DNA of 11,179 bases from Thermoproteota archaeon (GTDB lineage: Archaea > Thermoproteota > Thermoprotei_A > Sulfolobales > Desulfurococcaceae). The notes beneath the pieces were generated by a model, which did no database searches, had not been told where the DNA came from, and saw only the letters and a program-made list of their open reading frames with translations. The position numbers and the translations under genes are program-made. The stretch spans positions 1 to 11,179 of the forward strand of contig JAADCY010000056.1 of assembly GCA_013154205.1 (NCBI GenBank), in the 5' to 3' direction. Positions 1-5,565 of the stretch are shown in pieces; positions within the stretch are counted from its first letter, which is position 1; each line of letters opens with the position of its first letter.

Positions 1-135
1 CTCCATTATCTATAAGGAGGCGTTCTACTTCACTATGTTATCGTAGTTTAAAATATTAATTCTTATCTTGATATTGATATGCGTGAATAATGTTTTAATT
101 CTGTATATAATATGCTAAATATGAATCAATAACTA
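1..135. other. AT-rich intergenic stretch, possible tail of an upstream plus-strand gene
   Basis: This stretch lies 3' of lplB and is strongly AT-rich. Two plus-strand frames are open from the left edge: one ends with TAG at 44-46 (visible tail SIIYKEAFYFTMLS) and another runs slightly further to a TAA. Either could be the end of a convergent gene, but the piece is too short to decide. The minus-strand frames close within a few codons, so lplB is probably the last gene of its transcript. I see no RNA gene or clear hairpin here. Confidence 0.3.
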
Positions 136-447
136 TTAATGGATAATTGAATCAAGCGTTTTCTGACCAACAGCGTCATTATAGGCTTTCCTAAGGCCGT
201 CGAGCAAGTCCTCGACGGTTATACCGAGGAGTTCAGCTTCCCCTACGAACTTCCGGGTCTTCAACAAAGCTTCTCCAAGTCTCAGGCCCGGAAGCTTCTT
301 CTCAATCTCATTGACAATCGTTTCCGGATAGGCGAAGAAATCGCCGCTTATATAGCATTTCCGGATAACGCCCTCCTGATCGACGAGGAGATCAACAATT
401 AATGTCTTGCCAGCCTTCGAACGGATTATGCTCCTACCCCACTTCAT
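136..447 (-). CDS. lplB: Lipoate-protein ligase, separate C-terminal domain (LplB)
   Basis: This 103-residue protein matches the small accessory domain fused to the C-terminus of bacterial LplA but encoded separately in archaea such as Thermoplasma. In that family the small subunit is needed for adenylation of the fatty acid (lipoate or octanoate), while transfer to the carrier lysine is done by the large subunit. Sequence support includes the start MKWGRSIIRSKAGKTLIVDL, followed by a beta-rich segment with GVIRKCYISGDFFAYPE (about residues 26-42), where the phrase 'sGDFF' is typical of this domain, and a helical C-terminal half. Its ATG overlaps the lplA stop codon in an ATGA (444-447), which indicates translational coupling and a stoichiometric complex. 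No domain other than this one is visible, and the length is normal for stand-alone LplB. Confidence 0.88.
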   Translation of the reverse strand: MKWGRSIIRSKAGKTLIVDLLVDQEGVIRKCYISGDFFAYPETIVNEIEKKLPGLRLGEALLKTRKFVGEAELLGITVEDLLDGLRKAYNDAVGQKTLDSIIH

Positions 448-1199
448 TTTCTAAACACCCATTCCTCATCCTTGTACTTAGCTATGAGTTTCTCCGCTAG
501 ATAGAGTTCCTCCTTTGTATATTTTGATGGACGAAGCGATATGTTGAGCGCCTTCATAAAGCCTTTCTTCAACGCCTCAAGAACTTCTTCTACACGGGGC
601 CTCCTCCCAATGATCTCGGTGAGCGTGGTAACCCTGTCCCTGATCGATGATACGCCGTGGCTGACGAGCTTCTCTTTCGGGGCTCGTAAGCAATTGGCGA
701 GCTTATCGAGGTCTGTCGCATACATGAAAGTGCCGTGCTGCAATAAAGCGTTTTTCTTCCTCGTCTGCGCACTACCGCTTATCTTCTTACCGTTAACAAC
801 AACGTCATTCACAGGTTTGAACTCGGCTTTTACACGGAAGTATCTCAGAGCATAGACTAGTCCCCTACATATCCTCTTGTAAGAATCGAGCACGTCTTCG
901 CCAACATCATTGATCCCCGCAACGACACTATAGGTTATCTCACCATTGCCGTCATGATATACGCTACCACCACCAGTGATCCTCCGGGTCAGCGGGATAT
1001 TGTTCGCCCTGATATAGTCTAGGTTAACACTATCTTCTACTCGTTGGAAATAACCTATCGTGACACCCTCCGGCAAGATCCTGTAGAGTCTAAGCGTATT
1101 CGGGATCTTGCCCTGCTCTCTCAGTTGAAGCATGGCTTCGTCAACGGCCATGCACCAGTAGAGGTCTCCCTCATCAACTATGAGGCGCCACTCCTGCAA
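444..1199 (-). CDS. lplA: Lipoate/octanoate-protein ligase, catalytic subunit (LplA)
   Basis: This is the catalytic domain of the two-piece archaeal ligase, about 251 residues. It activates octanoate or lipoate as the acyl-AMP and transfers it to a lysine of a lipoyl-carrier protein in the cytoplasm. Key motifs are WRLIV near the N-terminus, IGYFQ (about 48-52), the ligand-binding RRITGGGSVYHD (about 72-83), the catalytic-lysine loop NGKKISGSAQ (about 136-145) and a following QHG. The C-terminus (AEKLIAKYKDEEW) is typical of the family, and the usual C-terminal domain is supplied by lplB. I place the start at TTG 1199: GGTGAT (1206-1211) lies six bases upstream, and the product then begins right at the family's usual N-terminus. 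An ATG at 1223 or TTG at 1241 would add unmatched residues. Beside the LipS-type pair, it more likely uses octanoate (the sLplAB role) than scavenged lipoate; that is inference from context. Confidence 0.92.
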   Translation of the reverse strand: MQEWRLIVDEGDLYWCMAVDEAMLQLREQGKIPNTLRLYRILPEGVTIGYFQRVEDSVNLDYIRANNIPLTRRITGGGSVYHDGNGEITYSVVAGINDVGEDVLDSYKRICRGLVYALRYFRVKAEFKPVNDVVVNGKKISGSAQTRKKNALLQHGTFMYATDLDKLANCLRAPKEKLVSHGVSSIRDRVTTLTEIIGRRPRVEEVLEALKKGFMKALNISLRPSKYTKEELYLAEKLIAKYKDEEWVFRK

Positions 1200-1205
1200 G
1201 GCATT

Positions 1206-1211
1206 ATCACC
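1206..1211 (-). promoter_or_regulatory. GGTGAT ribosome binding site deciding the lplA start
   Basis: On the minus strand GGTGAT, a perfect match to the archaeal anti-Shine-Dalgarno end of 16S rRNA, lies six bases before TTG 1199. No comparable site precedes the alternative ATG at 1223 or TTG at 1241. Confidence 0.6.
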
Positions 1212-1240
1212 GCCCAGACACATCCATGATATGTTCTGCA

Positions 1241-1262
1241 AGCATAATTATTATTCCTCCAA
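1241..1262. promoter_or_regulatory. Shared AT-rich promoter between lplA and the lipS pair
   Basis: The only strongly AT-rich block between the divergent genes is centred near 1250 (CATAATTATTATTCC). Read either way it offers a TATA-like sequence. With the usual spacing of about 25 bases, transcription would begin near 1225 leftward, leaving the GGTGAT in a short lplA leader. Rightward it would begin near 1275, leaving GGGGGAG (1280-1286) in a short leader before GTG 1297. The site is inferred from composition and spacing only. Confidence 0.45.
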
Positions 1263-1296
1263 ACCATCACGAAGTACATGGGGGAGCTGGTCTGAA

Positions 1297-2256
1297 GTGC
1301 TTGTGAGAGCATCCATAGGGAGCCAGGCAGTACTAGGGATAACGAGTATAAAGATGCTGGCAGAGCCAACGACGATCTATCTTCTCCAGTATTCCCGGGA
1401 AGGCTGTATGGGAGGCTGTATATTCTGTCCTCAAAGCAGGAGATATAGGGGCGGATCAAATTATGTGTCAAGGATCGACTGGCCACCGGTAGATCTAGAG
1501 ACTCTCAAGTCCGCGCTACGGAACAATCATGAAAAATACCATCGTGTCTGTATCCAATCAATCATAAAGCCTTCTTGGCTCAACGAGTACCTTGAACTGA
1601 TCGAGGCGATCAAGTCATCCACGGAGAAACCAATAAGCGCTGCAGTCAATATCATAGGCTATCGTGGCCTACTCATGCTGAAACAGAAGGGCGTCGAACG
1701 AGTAGGCGTAGGTCTCGACGCTGTATCCGAGAAAGTATTTAGACGTGTAGGGAAACCAGGCTCCTGGAATGCTTATTGGAGATTCATAGAAGACGCTGTA
1801 AAAGTTTTCGGAAGAGACCATGTAACAGTCCATGTAATCCTTGGTCTTGGCGAGAAAGAAGAAGAGACCATGAGGACACTGAGAAGGATCTATGATATCG
1901 GTGCAAGGGCGGCCTTATTTGCCTACACACATGCGCCGGGCACGGCTCACTTCGGCATGAGGCCGGGGATCGAGTATTATAGGAGAATTCAAGTATTGAA
2001 TTATCTCCTCATGAAGGGCTGGTCTCCCAGTGAATTATTCGTAGAGGACAAGATAAGGCCTAGGATCGCCCGTATGATCCGTGAGGATCCATATGAGTAT
2101 CTGGAAGCAGTACTGACAAGTGGTTGTCCAGGCTGTAATAGGCCATTCTATAACGAGAGGCCATCGGGCCCCATCTATAATTATCCGTCCCATAAACTCC
2201 TCCTGAAGGATAAAGATAAGGTTGCGGCTGAGATTAGAAGAGCTTTCGAGATGTAG
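1297..2256 (+). CDS. Radical-SAM lipoyl synthase subunit, LipS1/LipS2 type (larger member)
   Basis: This radical-SAM protein of about 319 residues, of the group often labelled biotin synthase-related, is the first of two adjacent genes. The SAM-cluster motif is CMGGCIFC (cysteines 37, 41 and 44 from the GTG start). Only three other cysteines exist: 85, 277 and 280, the last two in GCPGCNRPFYNERP, followed by GPIYNYP. Six cysteines fit two [4Fe-4S] clusters, the second being the sulfur donor. In Thermococcus kodakarensis, LipS2 adds sulfur at C8 of protein-bound octanoate and LipS1 then adds it at C6. I cannot tell which of the two this protein is, so I give no symbol. The start is GTG 1297 (VLVRASIG) after GGGGGAG; reading further upstream gives low-complexity, unprotein-like sequence overlapping lplA. 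A GTG at 1303 is an alternative. Neighbouring lplAB supports the role. Confidence 0.82.
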   Translation: MLVRASIGSQAVLGITSIKMLAEPTTIYLLQYSREGCMGGCIFCPQSRRYRGGSNYVSRIDWPPVDLETLKSALRNNHEKYHRVCIQSIIKPSWLNEYLELIEAIKSSTEKPISAAVNIIGYRGLLMLKQKGVERVGVGLDAVSEKVFRRVGKPGSWNAYWRFIEDAVKVFGRDHVTVHVILGLGEKEEETMRTLRRIYDIGARAALFAYTHAPGTAHFGMRPGIEYYRRIQVLNYLLMKGWSPSELFVEDKIRPRIARMIREDPYEYLEAVLTSGCPGCNRPFYNERPSGPIYNYPSHKLLLKDKDKVAAEIRRAFEM

Positions 2257-2261
2257 ACAGG

Positions 2262-3128
2262 ATGCCGCGGCGCCGTGTAAAAGCATTTATTCCTGGGAAA
2301 GCCTTCCCTTCGGTCAGCATTACGGGTTCTAGGTGCTGGCTAAACTGCAGATACTGTATGGGTAGGTATCTTGGACAAATGGAACATGTAGATACGCCTG
2401 AGAAGCTATACTGGTATGCTCGACAGGTCAAGAAGAACGGCGGTATAGGCCTATTGATAAGCGGTGGGTTCACCAGCGACGGGAAACTCCCATATAGGGC
2501 CTTTCTACCGAGCATAAAGAGGATTAAGAAAGAACTAGGCCTTATACTAAGTATTCATCCAGGCCTGGTTAGCCGCGAGGAGGCCGCCGAGCTAAGGGAG
2601 GCAGGTATAGATATTGTCGACTACGAGATAATATTGGACGTTCAGACAATACGCGGTGTTCTAAACTTACATAGATCAACGGACGATTTTATCAGAACAT
2701 ACGAGTACCTTGTGGAAGATGGGCCGCCATACATAGCTCCACACATACTTGTCGGGGCAAAACATGGTATTATCTCTTGGGAGTACCGTGCAGTAGAACT
2801 CTTATCCCAGTATAAGCCGTACATAATCGTATTCCTTGCCCTCATACCTACAAAGTATACTCCCATGTATGGAATCCCTATGCCACGCACTGATGAATTC
2901 ATAAACCTTCTAAAACATGCGAGGAGATACCAGTGGATCATAAGTGTTGGGTGCATGAGGCCTAGGAGTTTCAGGACAAGGATAGATCCTATAATCATCG
3001 ATAAAGAGCTTGCCGACAGGATTGTTCTTCCTAGAAAAGACTATATCACAATGTATGATTTAAAAACCGTGTATTCTTGTTGTTCAGTACCTGATGAATT
3101 ACTTGAAGAAACAATCGGGATCAGGTAA
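2262..3128 (+). CDS. Radical-SAM lipoyl synthase subunit, LipS1/LipS2 type (smaller member)
   Basis: A 288-residue radical-SAM protein starting five bases after its partner's stop, so very likely co-transcribed with it. The SAM-cluster motif CWLNCRYC lies at residues 25-32, with a beta strand before it (FPSVSITG) as in biotin synthase-like proteins. ISGGF (about 67-71) resembles the GGE-type SAM-binding strand. The only other cysteines are C231 in GCMRPRS and the pair C273-C274 in YSCCSVP, again giving 3+3 ligands for two [4Fe-4S] clusters. The family is usually annotated as an uncharacterised biotin synthetase homologue; its partnership with the gene upstream and with lplAB points to the two-protein lipoyl synthase. 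Which of LipS1 and LipS2 it is remains open. No biotin genes are in the window. The start ATG is the first in frame and has only a weak CAGG ahead, which fits coupled translation. Confidence 0.82.
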   Translation: MPRRRVKAFIPGKAFPSVSITGSRCWLNCRYCMGRYLGQMEHVDTPEKLYWYARQVKKNGGIGLLISGGFTSDGKLPYRAFLPSIKRIKKELGLILSIHPGLVSREEAAELREAGIDIVDYEIILDVQTIRGVLNLHRSTDDFIRTYEYLVEDGPPYIAPHILVGAKHGIISWEYRAVELLSQYKPYIIVFLALIPTKYTPMYGIPMPRTDEFINLLKHARRYQWIISVGCMRPRSFRTRIDPIIIDKELADRIVLPRKDYITMYDLKTVYSCCSVPDELLEETIGIR

Positions 3129-3142
3129 TAAATAAGATCAAA

Positions 3143-3158
3143 TACATAATATATTAAT
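3143..3158 (+). promoter_or_regulatory. Candidate TATA box for the ornithine cyclodeaminase-like gene
   Basis: An AT-rich run (ATACATAATATATTAA) is centred about 40 bases before ATG 3190, at a distance that would give a leader of roughly 10-15 bases. It suggests the gene is transcribed separately from the lipS pair. Inferred from composition and spacing only. Confidence 0.4.
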
Positions 3159-3169
3159 TGAAAACAAGG

Positions 3170-3189
3170 AATCCCGTTCTGCAGGGGTT
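3170..3189 (+). promoter_or_regulatory. Small leader hairpin abutting the start codon
   Basis: AATCCC (3170-3175) pairs with GGGGTT (3184-3189), including one G-U, around an 8-base loop. It ends at the base before ATG 3190 and contains the only G-rich candidate ribosome binding site (AGGGG). It could be chance, because the stem is short. Confidence 0.25.
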
Positions 3190-4164
3190 ATGGCCTTGCC
3201 CCGGATCCTGGTTTTATCATCAAATGAACTACTTGAGCTTCTAGACCCGAGAAGCCTTGTCGAAGAGGTTTCGGAAGCTTTCAAAAAATACAGTCGTGGC
3301 GAAACAGTGACGCCGCCGAGAACAGTTTTTCACGTCGAGGGTAATTGGTGGGGTATAATGCAGAGCTATGTTCCAGGGATGGGAGTCGGCGTCAAAGTAG
3401 TGAATATAATACCCTCGAACAGGGAGAGGGGTTTACCCACTATTCAAGCACTAGTATCACTATATGATCCGGTGACGGGTTCTCCGTTAGCCATTATGGA
3501 GGGAGGAGTTCTTACAGCGCTCAGAACCGCGGCCGCATCTGCTTTATCCGTAAAGCTATTGGCTCCAGAAGAGGAAGGCCCTGTCGCGATCATAGGTACT
3601 GGCTACCAGGCAAGGTTCCAGCTACGCTTCATAACAGAGTACTATAAGCCAAGCCAGGTAAGGATCTATGATATCAGTAGAGAAGCAATGGAGAAATACA
3701 AGGAGTATGTTGAGAAAGAACTAGGCCTAGACGTCTACATGGCATCCGACCACAGGGATTGTATCAGAGGGGCAAAGATAATAGTCGAGGCATCGACAAC
3801 GAAGGATCCAGTTATTTATGGAGACGCATTAGAGCCGCCGGCCCACGTGATAAGTATTGGTGCACACATGCCGGATGCTAGGGCTTTAGATGATGAAGCG
3901 ATCAAGAAGATGGATTTGATCGTTGTTGATTCTCGGAAAGCAGTAATGGAGGAGGCAGGAGACATCATAATTCCTGTGAAGAAAGGATTGATCAGACTAG
4001 AAGAAATAAAGGAGCTGGGAGAAATCGCCGAAAACCCGCCGAGCGAGAGACCGGCACTAACCCTCTTCAAGAGCGTCGGCCTCGCAATACAGGATGCCTG
4101 CGCAGCTCACCTAGCATATAAGAAGGCGCTAGAGAGAAATATGGGTAAATGGGTCGAAATATAA
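3190..4164 (+). CDS. Ornithine cyclodeaminase / mu-crystallin family NAD(P)-dependent enzyme
   Basis: This 324-residue protein has normal family length and fold order. The N-terminal dimerisation and substrate domain includes K69 (VGVKVVN) and R112 in GGVLTALRTAAASALS, a family hallmark. A Rossmann domain begins at AIIGTGYQARFQL (about 133-145). The C-terminal part has VVDSRKAVMEEAGDI (about 245-259) and SVGLAIQDACAA. Known members convert ornithine to proline (ornithine cyclodeaminase), make or oxidise alanine (Archaeoglobus alanine dehydrogenase), or reduce cyclic imines such as pyrroline-2-carboxylate. The position that I align with the catalytic Asp of bacterial ornithine cyclodeaminase (in GGDxPGK) reads GAHMPDA here, with His226, so I do not assign the ornithine reaction. 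It has its own probable promoter, and a 6-bp hairpin (3170-3189) abuts the ATG. No pathway partners lie beside it. Confidence 0.87.
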   Translation: MALPRILVLSSNELLELLDPRSLVEEVSEAFKKYSRGETVTPPRTVFHVEGNWWGIMQSYVPGMGVGVKVVNIIPSNRERGLPTIQALVSLYDPVTGSPLAIMEGGVLTALRTAAASALSVKLLAPEEEGPVAIIGTGYQARFQLRFITEYYKPSQVRIYDISREAMEKYKEYVEKELGLDVYMASDHRDCIRGAKIIVEASTTKDPVIYGDALEPPAHVISIGAHMPDARALDDEAIKKMDLIVVDSRKAVMEEAGDIIIPVKKGLIRLEEIKELGEIAENPPSERPALTLFKSVGLAIQDACAAHLAYKKALERNMGKWVEI

Positions 4165-4177
4165 ACTATACAATACA

Positions 4178-4200
4178 TGAAAAACATTAAATGTTTTTCA
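4178..4200 (+). terminator. Perfect 10-bp palindrome, likely terminator or operator
   Basis: TGAAAAACAT (4178-4187) and ATGTTTTTCA (4191-4200) form a perfect 10-bp stem with a TAA loop, starting 13 bases after the stop codon of the cyclodeaminase-like gene. The right arm carries a T5 run, which archaeal RNA polymerase can use for termination. It overlaps the furthest-upstream ATG (4177) of the next gene, so it argues for the later start at 4210. It could instead be a binding site for a dimeric regulator of the small gene. Confidence 0.5.
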
Positions 4201-4209
4201 ACATACATA

Positions 4210-4521
4210 ATGGATAGACCAGAAAAATACATAGTCTTATTCATTGACTGGTGTCTCGATTTGTTTGGAAAGAACAAGCATAAGAACAAGAAGAAGGAAA
4301 ATATATTCGATAGATTAGCGTTTACAGTCGAGGATTTCAAAAAGATCAGTAGATCTAGTTATATCACCCCTGCCATTCTATCAACAACGACAGCTAAAAT
4401 GTATATTAAATCTATGACCAAAGGATCATATAATCTCAAAATATATAGGCAGTACAAGTTCGAGGACTACGAGAAACTATATCCTGCGAAGAAAAATAAA
4501 CCGGAAAGACAGAGTAAGTGA
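4210..4521 (+). CDS. Small lysine-rich hypothetical protein
   Basis: I do not recognise this gene. From ATG 4210 it encodes about 103 residues: an amphipathic hydrophobic stretch near the N-terminus (YIVLFIDWCLDLFG), a basic run (KNKHKNKKK), a middle region ENIFDRLAFTVEDFKKISR, and a tail rich in tyrosine and lysine (IYRQYKFEDYEKLY). No signal peptide, zinc motif or enzyme motif is visible. An ATG at 4177 would add 11 residues but lies inside the 10-bp palindrome, so I prefer 4210. There is no ribosome binding site, and a leaderless transcript is plausible. It is clearly more AT-rich than its neighbours, consistent with a fast-evolving or acquired orphan. The amino-acid pattern is protein-like, but whether it is expressed is uncertain. 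Confidence 0.5.
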   Translation: MDRPEKYIVLFIDWCLDLFGKNKHKNKKKENIFDRLAFTVEDFKKISRSSYITPAILSTTTAKMYIKSMTKGSYNLKIYRQYKFEDYEKLYPAKKNKPERQSK

Positions 4522-4539
4522 TAAACCTATGTAATTAAT

Positions 4540-4552
4540 GGAGAGATTCTCC
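4540..4552 (+). repeat. Short inverted repeat GGAGA-GAT-TCTCC
   Basis: A 5-bp perfect inverted repeat lies between the small hypothetical gene and the TATA box of the next gene. It could be an operator half-site pair or a weak hairpin. It is short enough to occur by chance. Confidence 0.2.
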
Positions 4553-4556
4553 GTAA

Positions 4557-4572
4557 CAATTTTATTTAAAAC
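4557..4572 (+). promoter_or_regulatory. TATA box for the HPr-kinase-like gene
   Basis: CAATTTTATTTAAAAC contains a good archaeal TATA match (TTTATTTAAA, 4561-4570) centred about 50 bases before ATG 4618. That would place the transcription start near 4591 and leave a leader of roughly 25 bases containing TTGAGA as a weak ribosome binding site. Confidence 0.55.
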
Positions 4573-4617
4573 ACTGATTTATCAACGCTATTGTGAGAGT
4601 TACCGAGTTGAGAATGT

Positions 4618-5565
4618 ATGAACACGGTACTATTCAGATCTGGCCCCGTCAAGATAGCTATCAGATCAGTGATAGCCGATGAGATTAGCAGGGGCCTAAA
4701 CACTAGTTTTGCTCGAAGATACATTCCGGACTTCACGCTTGAGACCGTCTCAGGAGAACCAGACGATCCAGACGCCGTGATAAACTGGGAGAGCTCTTCA
4801 GCCGGGTTCAAGGTGGAAGAAACGGATCTCAGTGGCAGACCCGAAGAATACACGGTGAAAACACCAGCTCCAGCCCCCTACGTCAACGAGGCCCCCTATT
4901 TCTTCATACTACAGGTTCTCAGCAGGCTTTACGCTAAGAAAAACATGGTTGTCTTCACCGACACGGTTAGTTTCGTGGGAAGAGACGGCGAAGCAATAGT
5001 CCTCATGGGATATCCTCATTCTGGCAAAAGCACTATAACGGCAATAGCACTTCATAAGGGCTACATTCCCCTGACTACTGAGAACACTGTTATAGATTTT
5101 AGCCGGGCCGAGCCATTGATAAGTGGTGGTACGAGCATCCTTGTCTACGATCCCGTAATCAAGGATCTATATGGTGTATCTACACCCGTTCATGATAGGA
5201 CGAGGCATGGCTATGTCATAGTAGATCTAGACAAAGTTGTTCCTGAGAGACGTGACAGGCTAGGCAGGGGCGTTAGGATATCGAGGCTATATGTTCTACA
5301 CTGTAGTTTCTCAAGCGTAGGCGCTGATCAGAAGCCTATAAGGGGGAGGAAGATCCGTAAGACACTATGGTATTTCGCCACGGCACTTGTTAAAGGCGTC
5401 GATTACTATGATCCCTACCCATTAGATCTCGGCACAGTCGATGCTATGAAGCCTATTGGAAAAGCTATTATGAGGATGTCGGACGAGTATGGATGCAGGT
5501 TTTTCGAAGTTTACGGCAGACACGATGAAGTATTCAAAATGATCACCGGGATAGGTGAAGACTAG
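4618..5565 (+). CDS. P-loop protein resembling the HPr kinase C-terminal domain
   Basis: A 315-residue protein with an N-terminal alpha/beta part (1-115), then VSFVGRDGEAIVLMGYPHSGKST, where a beta strand leads into a Walker A loop GYPHSGKST (131-139), directly followed by TITAIALHKGY. After the loop TTENTVI (153-159) sits where HPr kinase-like proteins have the acidic segment that follows helix 1, and VIVDLDKVV (about 200-208) supplies a beta strand with acidic residues. This layout, a late P-loop preceded by a 'gxaiLlxGxsgsGKST' strand, matches HPr kinase-like domains in bacteria and archaea. These lack the phosphotransferase HPr partner in crenarchaea, so the substrate is unknown; small-molecule kinase or protein serine kinase are both possible. 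No membrane segment is evident. It has its own promoter, and its stop shares a CTAG with the convergent permease gene. Confidence 0.6.
   Translation: MNTVLFRSGPVKIAIRSVIADEISRGLNTSFARRYIPDFTLETVSGEPDDPDAVINWESSSAGFKVEETDLSGRPEEYTVKTPAPAPYVNEAPYFFILQVLSRLYAKKNMVVFTDTVSFVGRDGEAIVLMGYPHSGKSTITAIALHKGYIPLTTENTVIDFSRAEPLISGGTSILVYDPVIKDLYGVSTPVHDRTRHGYVIVDLDKVVPERRDRLGRGVRISRLYVLHCSFSSVGADQKPIRGRKIRKTLWYFATALVKGVDYYDPYPLDLGTVDAMKPIGKAIMRMSDEYGCRFFEVYGRHDEVFKMITGIGED

Noticed and set aside
541..855. Plus-strand open frame of 104 codons opposite lplA
   Set aside because: Lies entirely antisense to a well-supported gene; its translation has no family character and is a shadow of lplA codon use.
1180..1296. 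N-terminal extension of the first radical-SAM gene from 1180
   Set aside because: The extra 39 residues (Cys/His/Ser-rich, no family match) overlap the lplA start and promoter. GTG 1297 has an upstream GGGGGAG and gives a family-like beginning.
1178..1486. Minus-strand open frame overlapping both lplA and the radical-SAM gene
   Set aside because: Crosses two confident genes in another frame and shows no recognisable protein features.
1297..3128. Biotin synthase (bioB) assignment for the radical-SAM pair
   Set aside because: The proteins are of the biotin synthase-like group, but there are no biotin genes nearby, the cysteine sets indicate two [4Fe-4S] clusters, and the neighbouring lplAB points to lipoyl synthesis.
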